Shown here in pieces: positions 36,348 to 45,372 of a stretch of DNA of 64,000 bases; positions within the stretch are counted from its first letter, which is position 1, and the number at the start of each line of letters is the position of its first letter. The stretch comes from Porticoccus sp002341315 (lineage in GTDB: Bacteria; Pseudomonadota; Gammaproteobacteria; Pseudomonadales; Porticoccaceae), in assembly GCF_047634355.1 (NCBI RefSeq), contig NZ_JBLIAL010000011.1; one strand, 5' to 3'. A program made the translations under genes and the position numbers. Under the pieces are notes generated by a model. That model was not told the DNA's origin, made no database searches, and saw only the letters and a list, made by a program, of their open reading frames with translations.

Positions 36348-37724
36348 TTATCTATGAAGCCAAAGGAAACAAAATACGCGACACGAAAAACAACATACGG
36401 TCAGTGGGGTCTGGCGGGGGGGAGAGCTTTGACAGGGTTGCCATTGCAAATCGTCGGGCGTTAACTGCTCAGACTGCAACAGACGGTAAAAATCGGGCCT
36501 TGGCATGCAGATTTCGACCAGCATGTTGCCATTATCCGACGGGGACTCTGCAAGCACTGCCTTGCGCTCGTACAGCATGGCACGCAAACGACCCATAGTC
36601 GGCGACAGTCGGTAGGTATCGTGGACAATATCGTTGCTCAACAATGATGCAATCGCTTGAGCCAAAAGATCAAAACCCTGGCCAGTTTGTGCCGACAGCC
36701 AGACGGCTACCGGCTTACCCGCCTCATCAAAATCCAGGCGGGGCGCGGGGTTCTCCAACAAATCAATTTTGTTGTAGACCATCAAAGTCGGCAGCTCCAG
36801 AGCATCTATCTCGCCCAGCACCTCATTCACTCGCGCGATGTTGGTCGATCGTTCCTCGCTGTGCGCATCGACCACATGCAGCAACAGGGACGCACTGGCC
36901 GCCTCCTCCAGCGTCGCCCGAAAGGCCTCGACCAGTTTGTGTGGCAAATGACTGATAAAACCCACTGTGTCCGCCAGCACAACCGGGCCAAAGCCATTGA
37001 TCTCAAGACGACGCATAGTCGGATCGAGTGTGGCAAACAGCTGATTGGCAACAAAGACCTCCGCATTCGAAAGCCGATTGAACAGTGTGGACTTTCCCGC
37101 ATTGGTGTAACCCACCAGTGATATGGTCGGCATCTCCGCTCTCAGCCGCGATCGGCGACCCTGATCCCGTTGTCGGCGAACTTTGTCCAGACGGCCGAGA
37201 ATAGACTTGATTCTGTTGCGCAATAAGCGGCGGTCTGTTTCCAGCTGGGTTTCACCCGGCCCTCTCAGCCCAATACCACCTTTCTGCCGCTCCAGGTGAG
37301 TCCATCCACGAACCAGCCGAGTAGACATATGCTGCAGTTGTGCAAGCTCTACCTGCAACTTACCTTCGTGGGTGCGCGCACGCTGGGCGAAGATGTCGAG
37401 AATCAGGCCGGTGCGATCAAGCACTCTGCATTTTAGTGCAGCCTCGAGATTGCGTTCCTGGCTGGGTGAGAGGGTGTGGTTAAAAATAACCAACTCCGCG
37501 CAGGTTTCTTCGACAAGCCCCGCCAACTCATCCAGCTTCCCCGTGCCCACAAAATACTTGGGATGAGGAGCATTGCGCTGCCCTGCCACCAATGCGACAG
37601 GATCACCACCGGCGGAGAGCACCAGTTCTTCGAATTCTCTGGGATCTTCAGGCTCATTTTCAGTGCCAAGAATCAAATGCACCAGAATAGCGGTTTCACC
37701 GGATTCAGGGCGATCAAAAAACAA
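36348..37724 (-). CDS. hflX: Ribosome-associated GTPase HflX
   Basis: 458 residues. N-terminal HflX domain (APHPKYF replaced by NAPHPKYFVGTGKLDEL), GTPase motifs VGYTNAGKSTLFNRL (G1), ADTVGFISHLP (G3) and YNKIDLLE (G4). It splits or rescues stalled ribosomes under stress. The last 20 or so residues (TVCCFSCRVFCFLWLHR) are Cys- and aromatic-rich and do not look like a family C-terminus. Follows hfq by 12 bases. Confidence 0.95.
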   Translation of the reverse strand: MFFDRPESGETAILVHLILGTENEPEDPREFEELVLSAGGDPVALVAGQRNAPHPKYFVGTGKLDELAGLVEETCAELVIFNHTLSPSQERNLEAALKCRVLDRTGLILDIFAQRARTHEGKLQVELAQLQHMSTRLVRGWTHLERQKGGIGLRGPGETQLETDRRLLRNRIKSILGRLDKVRRQRDQGRRSRLRAEMPTISLVGYTNAGKSTLFNRLSNAEVFVANQLFATLDPTMRRLEINGFGPVVLADTVGFISHLPHKLVEAFRATLEEAASASLLLHVVDAHSEERSTNIARVNEVLGEIDALELPTLMVYNKIDLLENPAPRLDFDEAGKPVAVWLSAQTGQGFDLLAQAIASLLSNDIVHDTYRLSPTMGRLRAMLYERKAVLAESPSDNGNMLVEICMPRPDFYRLLQSEQLTPDDLQWQPCQSSPPRQTPLTVCCFSCRVFCFLWLHR

Positions 37725-37736
37725 TCAGCACTCCAC

Positions 37737-37985
37737 TCACTCAGAGGTATCCATCGAGTCATCTGCAGCCATCGGCAGCCGTACCGGCCGCGAGGGAACA
37801 ATCGTGGAAATCGCGTGCTTGTAGACCATTTGACTGACCGTATTTTTTAACAGCACGACAAACTGATCAAATGATTCAACCTGACCCTGCAGTTTGATGC
37901 CATTGACCAAAAAAATAGAGACGGGAATACGCTCTTTGCGCAATACATTCAAAAAAGGGTCTTGTAGATTATGCCCTTTTGACAT
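37737..37985 (-). CDS. hfq: RNA chaperone Hfq
   Basis: 82 residues from MSKGHNLQDPFLN with GAGGAG at 7 bases. Sm1 (IPVSIFLVNGIKLQGQVESFDQFVVLL) and Sm2 (YKHAISTIVPSRPV) motifs are complete; the C-terminal tail is short and acidic. Binds sRNAs and mRNAs. Located between miaA and hflX in the classic order. Confidence 0.98.
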   Translation of the reverse strand: MSKGHNLQDPFLNVLRKERIPVSIFLVNGIKLQGQVESFDQFVVLLKNTVSQMVYKHAISTIVPSRPVRLPMAADDSMDTSE

Positions 37986-38007
37986 TGTTATTCTCCTCAA
38001 CAAAGGA

Positions 38008-38055
38008 ATAAAAAAACGCCGAAAAACAAAGACTTAAAATAAGATATACTCGGCG
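38008..38055 (-). terminator. Possible terminator/attenuator between miaA and hfq
   Basis: CGCCGA and TCGGCG pair on the minus strand around a 27-base loop and are followed by TTTTTTTA. The long loop makes it weaker than usual; it may only partly stop miaA transcripts before hfq. Confidence 0.45.
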
Positions 38056-38089
38056 AAACCAGCGTCCATACTAAAGCAGATTCATCATA

Positions 38090-39091
38090 CTATCGGCCTT
38101 GCTTTTTGTATATGGGTCTCGTTTCAAGGATTTTCAAGCACTCCGAAAGCAAAGATGGCATCTTTTCTGGTTGCCCAGCCTCTGAATCAATAAAAACCTG
38201 CTCCAGTGCCGGCCAGCTGCGCAACCAGGTCAGTTGTCGCTTGGCTAATTGACGAGTGGCCGCCTGGGCCATATTTACCATGGCGGGATAATCGATCTCT
38301 CCTGACAGGTATTGCCACATCTGTCGGTAGCCCACAGCGCGCATTGAAGGCAGGTCGGGATGCAGATCACCGCGCCGGTAAAGCTCTCTGACTTCTTCTT
38401 CAAAGCCCTGCGCCAGCATTTTCTCAAATCGCTGGGCAATACGCCGATGAAGCAGCGCCCGACAATGGGGGAAAAGCCCGATCTGAATCAACTGGTACTG
38501 ACGGGTAATGGGATCGATCTCACTGCCAGCGCTGGCCTGCTCGCGCTTGAATTGCGAGAGGGTTTTACCGGCAGTGCGATAAACTTCCAGTGCCCGCTGA
38601 ATGCGGCGAGAATGATTGGGGTGCAGCAGTTTTGCTGTTTCAGGATCTACGGCTGCCAACAACTCGTGCATAAAAGGCCAGCCTCGCCGAGCGGCCTCAT
38701 CTTCAATCTCGGCACGAATGGGAGCAGATGCGGGCGGCATACCCCCCAACCCGTCGAGGAGCGCCTTGAAGTACAGCATGGTGCCACCCACCAGTAAGGG
38801 AATGCGTCCCGCAGCACTGATCTCTGCCATAGCCTGACGGGCATCCCGTGCAAACTCAGCCGCCGAGTAGGCCTCAGACGGATCCAGGATATCAATCAGG
38901 CGGTGCGGTGCGGCCACCAATTGATCTGCTGGGGGTTTGGCAGAGCCAATATCCATACCCCGGTAGATCAGCGCTGAGTCCACACTGATCAACTCCACCG
39001 GCAAGTGTTCCCGCAAGGCGATGGCCAGATCCGTTTTACCGGTGGCCGTTGGCCCCATCAGAAAAATCGCTGGCGGTAGCGTTTCAATCAT
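38090..39091 (-). CDS. miaA: tRNA dimethylallyltransferase MiaA
   Basis: 333 residues. P-loop MGPTATGKTDLAI, DSALIYRGMDIGSAKP, VGGTMLYFKALLDGL and RQLAKRQLTWLRS are typical. It isopentenylates A37 of tRNAs reading UNN codons. Its start overlaps the epmA stop by 8 bases; in E. coli and Pseudomonas it follows mutL instead. Confidence 0.97.
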   Translation of the reverse strand: MIETLPPAIFLMGPTATGKTDLAIALREHLPVELISVDSALIYRGMDIGSAKPPADQLVAAPHRLIDILDPSEAYSAAEFARDARQAMAEISAAGRIPLLVGGTMLYFKALLDGLGGMPPASAPIRAEIEDEAARRGWPFMHELLAAVDPETAKLLHPNHSRRIQRALEVYRTAGKTLSQFKREQASAGSEIDPITRQYQLIQIGLFPHCRALLHRRIAQRFEKMLAQGFEEEVRELYRRGDLHPDLPSMRAVGYRQMWQYLSGEIDYPAMVNMAQAATRQLAKRQLTWLRSWPALEQVFIDSEAGQPEKMPSLLSECLKILETRPIYKKQGR

Positions 39092-40040
39092 TTACGTCAC
39101 ACCGTATACCAAATGGAAGAACCTCGCAGATGTCCGACAGTGACAACAGCTGCATCAACAGGCGATCGACACCGAGCGCAACTCCTGCACATGCAGGCAA
39201 ACCCGATTTCATGGCAGCCAAAAGCTGATGATCAACCGGCATGGCTGGCTTTCCGGCCGCTGCCCGCAAAGCCAGATCTGATTCAAAACGGGAGCACTGC
39301 TCTACAGCATCTGTCAGCTCATAGTAACCGTTGGCCAGCTCCATTCTGTTCAGGAAAGCCTCAAAGCGTCGCGCCACGGGAACACCTGAGAAATCCTCTC
39401 CTCTACAGGCCAAAGCGGCCTGACACAAAGGATAGTCATAAACAAAAACCAGTCCATCGGGGAGTGTCGGCTCGACGCCAAGACTGAACAGAAGATCGAG
39501 GCAGCTGTTTCTACTGACCGCAGTAAAGTCACTTCCCGAAAGCGCTGTAGCTTCCTGCTGCAGCACCTCAAGGGATGCTGTATGAGGATCCAGCCCGATG
39601 CTCTGCTGAAAAATCTCACGGCAGGACACCTTAACGGGTTCAGTCACTATCCCCAGCTCACTCAACAATGAGGATACCTCGTCAATCAGGTCGTGCTCAT
39701 CCCAACCGGGCCGATACCACTCGAGGAGCGTGAACTCGGGGCTGTGACGCCGACCAGACTCATCATCACGGAAGGCCTTCCCCAAATAATAAATACCGCC
39801 ACTACCAGCGGCGAGCAGGCGCTTCATTTGATATTCGGGGGAACTCTGCAGATAGTGGCGCCGACCATTCAGCTCTGCCGGAATCGAATCGATATTGAGA
39901 TCCGTGACACCGGTTTTTGCCAATACCGGCACATCCACCTCCCAGATGCCGCGAAAGCTAAAGAAGTGGCGTATGGCCGCCATCAGCTCAGCACGGCGGC
40001 GCAGCGTTTCAAGTGTCGCCGTCGGTTGCCAGTCAGCCAT
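39084..40040 (-). CDS. epmA: EF-P--(R)-beta-lysine ligase EpmA
   Basis: 318 residues, a class II lysyl-tRNA synthetase catalytic core without the anticodon-binding domain. Motifs: motif 2 around FRDDESGRRHSPEFTLLEWYRPG and motif 3 GVALGVDRLLMQLL. It attaches (R)-beta-lysine to EF-P Lys34. It lies downstream of efp, and epmB is divergent from efp. Confidence 0.95.
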   Translation of the reverse strand: MADWQPTATLETLRRRAELMAAIRHFFSFRGIWEVDVPVLAKTGVTDLNIDSIPAELNGRRHYLQSSPEYQMKRLLAAGSGGIYYLGKAFRDDESGRRHSPEFTLLEWYRPGWDEHDLIDEVSSLLSELGIVTEPVKVSCREIFQQSIGLDPHTASLEVLQQEATALSGSDFTAVSRNSCLDLLFSLGVEPTLPDGLVFVYDYPLCQAALACRGEDFSGVPVARRFEAFLNRMELANGYYELTDAVEQCSRFESDLALRAAAGKPAMPVDHQLLAAMKSGLPACAGVALGVDRLLMQLLSLSDICEVLPFGIRCDVND

Positions 40041-40079
40041 TCCACTTCCTCAACAATTGATGTTTGCCAAAGCCGACAG

Positions 40080-40117
40080 CGTCAACAGAAGAAGGGGTGA
40101 CTGTCGCCACCCCCTTA
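40080..40117 (-). terminator. Possible terminator after efp
   Basis: AAGGGGTG at 40092-40099 pairs with a CACCCCCTT stretch at 40108-40116 (one bulge) and the minus-strand transcript then reads CTTCTTCTGTT, a poor T-run. It lies between efp and epmA. Confidence 0.4.
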
Positions 40118-40147
40118 CTGTTCATAAACGTGCCGAAAACTGGGCAA

Positions 40148-40711
40148 TCAGGCTCTACTGAGATACTCTCCGGTGCGAGTATCCACCCGCACAACATCGC
40201 CAATATTGAGGAATAACGGCACTTTGACCACAGCACCGGTTACCAGTTTGGCGGGCTTGGTACCCCCCTGGGCAGTGTCACCCTTCAGGCCCGGATCGGT
40301 CTCGACAATTTCCAGCTCCACATGATTGGGTGGCGTCACTGCCAATGGCTGACCGTTGAACAGGGTAACCATCACGGTATCCTGCTCTCTCAACCACTGC
40401 ACAGCATCGCCTAGGGTTTTACCATCTGCCTGATACTGCTCAAAGGTATCCGGCTCCATAAAATGATAGTGCTCGCCATCATTGTAGAGATACTGCATGT
40501 CACGATCCGACACATCAGCGGCCTCCAGCGAATCACTGGAGCGAAAAGTCCGCTCCCAGACCCGGCCCGTTTTCAGGTTTCGCAAACGAACCCGGTTAAA
40601 TGCCTGGCCCTTGCCCGGCTTGACAAATTCGTTCTCCACAATGGAACAGGGATCGCCATCCAGCATGACTTTCAGACCGGCGCGAATTTCGTTGGTAGAA
40701 TAGGTAGCCAT
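40148..40711 (-). CDS. efp: Elongation factor P
   Basis: 187 residues from MATYSTNEIRAG; a longer in-frame start would add 41 residues not found in EF-P and would overlap epmB. Lys34 in KPGKGQAFNRVR is the modification site; the three beta-barrel domains end in RVDTRTGEYLSRA. It relieves ribosome stalling at proline stretches. Part of a complete modification locus with epmA and epmB. Confidence 0.97.
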   Translation of the reverse strand: MATYSTNEIRAGLKVMLDGDPCSIVENEFVKPGKGQAFNRVRLRNLKTGRVWERTFRSSDSLEAADVSDRDMQYLYNDGEHYHFMEPDTFEQYQADGKTLGDAVQWLREQDTVMVTLFNGQPLAVTPPNHVELEIVETDPGLKGDTAQGGTKPAKLVTGAVVKVPLFLNIGDVVRVDTRTGEYLSRA

Positions 40712-40757
40712 TATTGCCTCAACACTCAGTAAAACTTCCCGGAAAAAAGAGAGCGCT

Positions 40758-41765
40758 ATGATACCCGGTTCTGCGACGAGTTTGGATAGCCCCGGCTGGC
40801 AAGAGCAATTGACGGCCAGTATTCGCCACCCCAAAGAGCTTTTTGACTTTCTGGAACTGGATGGGTCCTACCTCCGGGAAGCGCTGGCTGCCCACAGTGA
40901 TTTTCAGGTGCGGGTACCCCACGCCTATTTGAGTCGAATTAAAAAAGGTGATCCAAACGATCCCCTGCTTCGACAAATCCTGCCGGTTAGCGAGGAATTG
41001 CTGGCTGTGCCCGGTTACAGCAAGGACCCTCTGGCAGAGCAGCAGGCCAACCCGGTGCCAGGATTGATTCACAAATACCATGGCCGACTTCTGCTGGTCG
41101 TCAGCCCAAACTGCGCAGTCAACTGCCGCTATTGTTTCCGTCGCCACTTCCCGTACCAGGAAAACAGGCCGGCGCGGCCGGAATGGCAAAATGCGCTGGA
41201 CTACATTGCCAGAGACGCTTCCATCAGCGAAGTTATCTATAGTGGTGGCGATCCGCTTGTGACCGGTGACAATCAACTGCAATGGCTCACCGAACAGATC
41301 GCCGACATCAGGCATGTCAAACGATTGAGAATCCACACCCGGTTGCCGGTGGTCATTCCTGACCGGATCACGGATAGCTGCCTACAATGGCTGACGGGGA
41401 CGCGTCTGCAAACCTCTATGGTGATTCACAGCAACCACCCCAATGAGCTGGATGATTCAGTTGGGGCAAGTTTGCTGGCCCTGAAAGCCGCCGGTGTCAC
41501 GGTACTGAATCAGTCCGTGTTGTTGGCCGGAATTAATGATGACGCCGACACGCTGGCGCAGTTATCCGAACGCCTGTTTGAATTCGGCACCCTGCCTTAT
41601 TACCTCCACCAACTGGATAAAATCAGTGGAGCAGCTCACTTTGAGGTCTGTGATGAGACAGCACGCCAATTGCACAGTCAGTTGCTGGTCAGACTCCCCG
41701 GCTACCTTGTACCCAAACTGGTAAGGGAAATCCCCGGATCACCGAGCAAGGTACCATTAACGTAA
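40758..41765 (+). CDS. epmB: EF-P beta-lysylation protein EpmB (lysine 2,3-aminomutase-like)
   Basis: 335 residues. Radical SAM motif CAVNCRYCFRRHFPY, the GGDPLV loop, and the PLP-lysine region YYLHQLDKISGA near the C-terminus. It converts L-alpha-lysine to (R)-beta-lysine for EF-P modification. Divergent from efp with 46 bases between the starts. Confidence 0.95.
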   Translation: MIPGSATSLDSPGWQEQLTASIRHPKELFDFLELDGSYLREALAAHSDFQVRVPHAYLSRIKKGDPNDPLLRQILPVSEELLAVPGYSKDPLAEQQANPVPGLIHKYHGRLLLVVSPNCAVNCRYCFRRHFPYQENRPARPEWQNALDYIARDASISEVIYSGGDPLVTGDNQLQWLTEQIADIRHVKRLRIHTRLPVVIPDRITDSCLQWLTGTRLQTSMVIHSNHPNELDDSVGASLLALKAAGVTVLNQSVLLAGINDDADTLAQLSERLFEFGTLPYYLHQLDKISGAAHFEVCDETARQLHSQLLVRLPGYLVPKLVREIPGSPSKVPLT

Positions 41766-41965
41766 GGTACCGTTAACTTGACGTCATACCGGTCACTATT
41801 TCGCTTTACTCCGCTTTTTTGCCGATAATGTGGCACGGCTCGCATTTTAGTCTCAGGGGCAAAACGGTGCACGGGGATTGGCTGCGTGTTCCTCGGCCTC
41901 CATTGCCTTATAATGCAGCAATCTAACAAAAACTCACCCTGCACTATTCAGGAGCCCCACCCTAA

Positions 41966-44053
41966 ATGATCCCAGACAGCGCCCTGAAGCTTTTACTGGT
42001 CCACGACAGCTTTGAAGAGGCTAACCGCATCGTCAGTTTGTTGCGCAACGCCAACTACCGTGCTGAGTCAAAGCATGTCAATCAGGAAGAAGTACTATCA
42101 AAACTGCTGCAGGAAAAGCCCTGGGATATGATTATTGGTCAATATCAGGGCGAAAACACACCCATTAAATCCATCTTCTCCCTCATCAGACGTTTTGACC
42201 TGGACACCCCCGTAATTCTGATTTCGGAGCAGTACAACGTCACAGAAATTGTCGAGGGGTTGCGCCTGGGCGCTGCGGATGTGCTGCCTATGGACGAAGA
42301 CCAGCAGTTACTGCTGGTGGTCGCAAGAACACTGTTCAACCTTGAACAACGACGTCTGTTGCGTCAGTTCAGGCGTCGGTATGCCGATGCAGAAAACCGT
42401 TGCGAAAGGCTGCTGGGTTCTTCGGTAGATGCCATCGCGATTATTCAGGAAGGTACTTATCTGTTCACCAATGACAGTTTTGCCCAGCTGTTTGGTCATC
42501 TGGAAAGTGACAGCATGCTTTGCCTCCCGGTGATTGACACGATTGCACCAGAGGATCACGCACGCCTCAAGGAGTATCTCCGGCCCATCGACAAGGACGA
42601 AGAAATTCCGCTGGAAACCCTGCGTTTTACGGGCATCACCAACGACGAAATACCGATTCCAATTGAGGCCAGAATAGCCAAAGTGGATTATCAGGGCGAA
42701 CCGGCTCTGGAGCTGGTCATCAGCAGGCAGTTTCTGGATGGCCAAGTGAGTACTGCCGACGATCAAGGCGCCGAGCCATCCGGTGCGATGAATATTCAGC
42801 GCGACAAGGTTATCGAGCTGATCAACAACGCCATTCGGCTCGCCGCACAGAAGCATAGTTCTTCTGTCCTGCTCTATATCACTCTGGATCGCTATAGCAG
42901 TATTCTGGCCGAAATCGGCGTACAAAAAACCGAAGAGCTGGTCTCACAACTGGTGGACAAGATCAGGAATGCATCAAGCCAGGATGTCAGTCTCATGCGT
43001 TTCAAGGAAGACACGCTGGTAATGATCATGCCCAACACCGGGACCGATGCAGCTCTGATGTTTGCCAACCAACTTTGCGAGACCGTAGGCAAGCATATTT
43101 TTCAACTGGGTGAGCAAACCTTTACCCTGACCCTGGGTATCGGGGCATCTGTGATCAGCGAAACCGTTGCCACAGCAGAGGGCTGTATAGAAAAAGCCCT
43201 TTCTGCACTCACCGAACTGCACCAAGAGAATAACGGCGACTTTGCCAACGGTGCCAACCTCTATCAATCGGAAATCGGCCCGGAATACTGTGAGGAAGAT
43301 GTCGAGGAAACTGCCAGAGCCATGCTGGATGACAAACTCTTCGAGCTGCTCTACCAACCCATCATCCCACTGCAGGGCAAGCAGGAACAATTTTACGAAG
43401 TCTTTATCCAAACCAAGCCGGAAGCCGACGAAAAAGCGCTGCCGGACAACTTTATTGCCAAGGTCTTTAAAACCGATGCGGCTAGAGACATTGACCACTG
43501 GGTGATTCTGAAGTCATTCAAAGCGCTTTCAGAAAAACTGAAGAGTGCTCCAACCACACGTCTTTTCATCAACATCTGTAGCCATACCCTGACCGACGAA
43601 GGTTTTATCCCCTGGCTGAAAGTGGCACTGAAAGCATCCGGGCTATATCCCAAAAACGTCATCTTCCAGTTGCGTGAAATCGATGTCGCCCGTCAGTACC
43701 ACCGCTCTGTAGAGCTGATTGAAGAGCTGAGTAAAATCAATGGCGATGTTGCGTTATCGCACTTCGGGCTGGCCATTGAACCAATGACGCTACTGCAAAA
43801 CCTGTCGGTCAATTACATCAAGTTTGATAGCGTCATCATTGAAAAGGCTTACCAGAACGATGAAAGCCTGGCCGAACTCAAGAGCCTGATCAGTTCACTG
43901 AAAATCGAAAATGAACAAATTATTGTCCCTTTTGTGGAGCGGGCAGACATGATACCCATACTCTGGACCTGCGGAGTTCACTACATTCAAGGTCACTTCC
44001 TGCAGCCGCCGTCTCAACGCATGAACTACGATTTCAGTGACGATGACAACTAA
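41966..44053 (+). CDS. fimX: FimX-like protein: REC, PAS, degenerate GGDEF and degenerate EAL
   Basis: 695 residues, close to the 691 of P. aeruginosa FimX. REC-like domain (about 1-125), PAS (about 140-260, VDAIAIIQEGTYLFTNDSFAQLFG), GGDEF-like (about 285-430) with KEDTL where GGDEF should be, and EAL-like (about 450-690) with EVF near 476-478 instead of EAL and LSHFGLAIEP instead of the DDFG loop. It is therefore probably a c-di-GMP or protein-binding effector, not an enzyme. FimX controls type IV pilus assembly. Synteny supports it: serB and an AhpA-type gene follow, as in Pseudomonas. Confidence 0.85.
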   Translation: MIPDSALKLLLVHDSFEEANRIVSLLRNANYRAESKHVNQEEVLSKLLQEKPWDMIIGQYQGENTPIKSIFSLIRRFDLDTPVILISEQYNVTEIVEGLRLGAADVLPMDEDQQLLLVVARTLFNLEQRRLLRQFRRRYADAENRCERLLGSSVDAIAIIQEGTYLFTNDSFAQLFGHLESDSMLCLPVIDTIAPEDHARLKEYLRPIDKDEEIPLETLRFTGITNDEIPIPIEARIAKVDYQGEPALELVISRQFLDGQVSTADDQGAEPSGAMNIQRDKVIELINNAIRLAAQKHSSSVLLYITLDRYSSILAEIGVQKTEELVSQLVDKIRNASSQDVSLMRFKEDTLVMIMPNTGTDAALMFANQLCETVGKHIFQLGEQTFTLTLGIGASVISETVATAEGCIEKALSALTELHQENNGDFANGANLYQSEIGPEYCEEDVEETARAMLDDKLFELLYQPIIPLQGKQEQFYEVFIQTKPEADEKALPDNFIAKVFKTDAARDIDHWVILKSFKALSEKLKSAPTTRLFINICSHTLTDEGFIPWLKVALKASGLYPKNVIFQLREIDVARQYHRSVELIEELSKINGDVALSHFGLAIEPMTLLQNLSVNYIKFDSVIIEKAYQNDESLAELKSLISSLKIENEQIIVPFVERADMIPILWTCGVHYIQGHFLQPPSQRMNYDFSDDDN

Positions 44054-44068
44054 TTAGCCCGAGAGCAA

Positions 44069-45307
44069 TTACTCGTGCTGCCAGAGCAGTGTATCCCGGT
44101 CACTCAGACCCATCAGGTAAAGTATGCCATCCAGGCCCAGCTTCGAGATTGACTGCTTGGCGGTGGCTTTTACCAGCGGTTTCGCCCGAAAGGCGATCCC
44201 CAACCCCGCGATACTGAGCATCGGCAAATCATTGGCACCATCCCCAACGGCAATCACTTGCTCCAGACTGATATTTTCACTGGCAGCAATTTCACGCAGC
44301 AATTGTGCCTTGCGCTGGCCATCGACCACTTCACCGCACACCCGGCCAGTCACCTGGCCGTCAACAACCTCAAGATGGTTGGCATAAATGTAATCAATGC
44401 CAAGCTGCTTCTGAATATGCCGTGCAAAATAATCAAAGCCCCCGGACAAAATAGCCGTTCTATAACCTAACATACGTAGCGTAGACATCAGGTTTTCAGC
44501 GCCCTCCGTTAGTTGCAGTCGTGCAGCCACCGCCGCCAGCACTGATTCATCCAGCCCCCGCAGTAATTTCATTCGCTCTGCAAAGCTCGCTTTGAAGTCC
44601 AATTCACCGCGCATCGCTGCATCGGTGATGGCTGCCACCTCATCGCCGACTCCCGCCTCCTTGGCCAGCTCATCGATAACCTCCGCTTCAATCAAAGTCG
44701 AGTCCATATCAAAGACGACCAGCCGGCGGTTGCGGCGGTAAATGTTGTCTTCCTGATAGGCGACATCGATATCCAGCTCGGCAGATAACTCCAACAGGGA
44801 GGCACGCAACGCCGTCAGATCCACCGGAATACCGCGCAGGGAAAACTCCACACAGGCCTTGGTATTGGCCTCGATACGCTCCAGTGGCACTCGTCCTGAC
44901 AGGCGGGTAATTTTATCAATATTCAGCCCCTGCTCTACGGTCACAGCAGTCACTCTCGCAATGTGGTGGGCAGCCACCCGGCGAGCAAGCAGAGTGACTA
45001 TATGGCGTGGTTTGCCCTGCTGCTCCACCCAGTGCTCATAACTCGATTCGGAAATAGACTGAAAGCGCACCCGCATATCCATGGCATGAAGGCTGAAGAG
45101 AATCTCCTTCTGTACCAAAGCCGATTGCTGGCCGTCGGGAATCATGACCAGAATGCCGAGATTGAGATTATCGTGGATCACCGCCTGACCAATATCCAGA
45201 ATATCCGCGCCGTGCTCGTCGAGTACCCGGGAGACAGCGCTGGTAATACCCGGCTTATCCTCTCCGGCAACATTGATCAGTAGAATTTCTCTCACAGTGG
45301 CTTCCAT
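44069..45307 (-). CDS. serB: Phosphoserine phosphatase SerB
   Basis: 412 residues with two N-terminal ACT-like domains (about 1-185) and a HAD phosphatase: DMDSTLIEAEVIDELA (nucleophile Asp), LSGGFDYFA, and GDGANDLPML. It makes serine from phosphoserine. Divergent from the AhpA-type gene and convergent with the FimX-like gene. Confidence 0.96.
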   Translation of the reverse strand: MEATVREILLINVAGEDKPGITSAVSRVLDEHGADILDIGQAVIHDNLNLGILVMIPDGQQSALVQKEILFSLHAMDMRVRFQSISESSYEHWVEQQGKPRHIVTLLARRVAAHHIARVTAVTVEQGLNIDKITRLSGRVPLERIEANTKACVEFSLRGIPVDLTALRASLLELSAELDIDVAYQEDNIYRRNRRLVVFDMDSTLIEAEVIDELAKEAGVGDEVAAITDAAMRGELDFKASFAERMKLLRGLDESVLAAVAARLQLTEGAENLMSTLRMLGYRTAILSGGFDYFARHIQKQLGIDYIYANHLEVVDGQVTGRVCGEVVDGQRKAQLLREIAASENISLEQVIAVGDGANDLPMLSIAGLGIAFRAKPLVKATAKQSISKLGLDGILYLMGLSDRDTLLWQHE

Positions 45308-45372
45308 TTTTGGTGGGGATCATCACAACCTTATCGGCGCGAGTATTATAGGAGAGCAGCGAATGAGATAGA

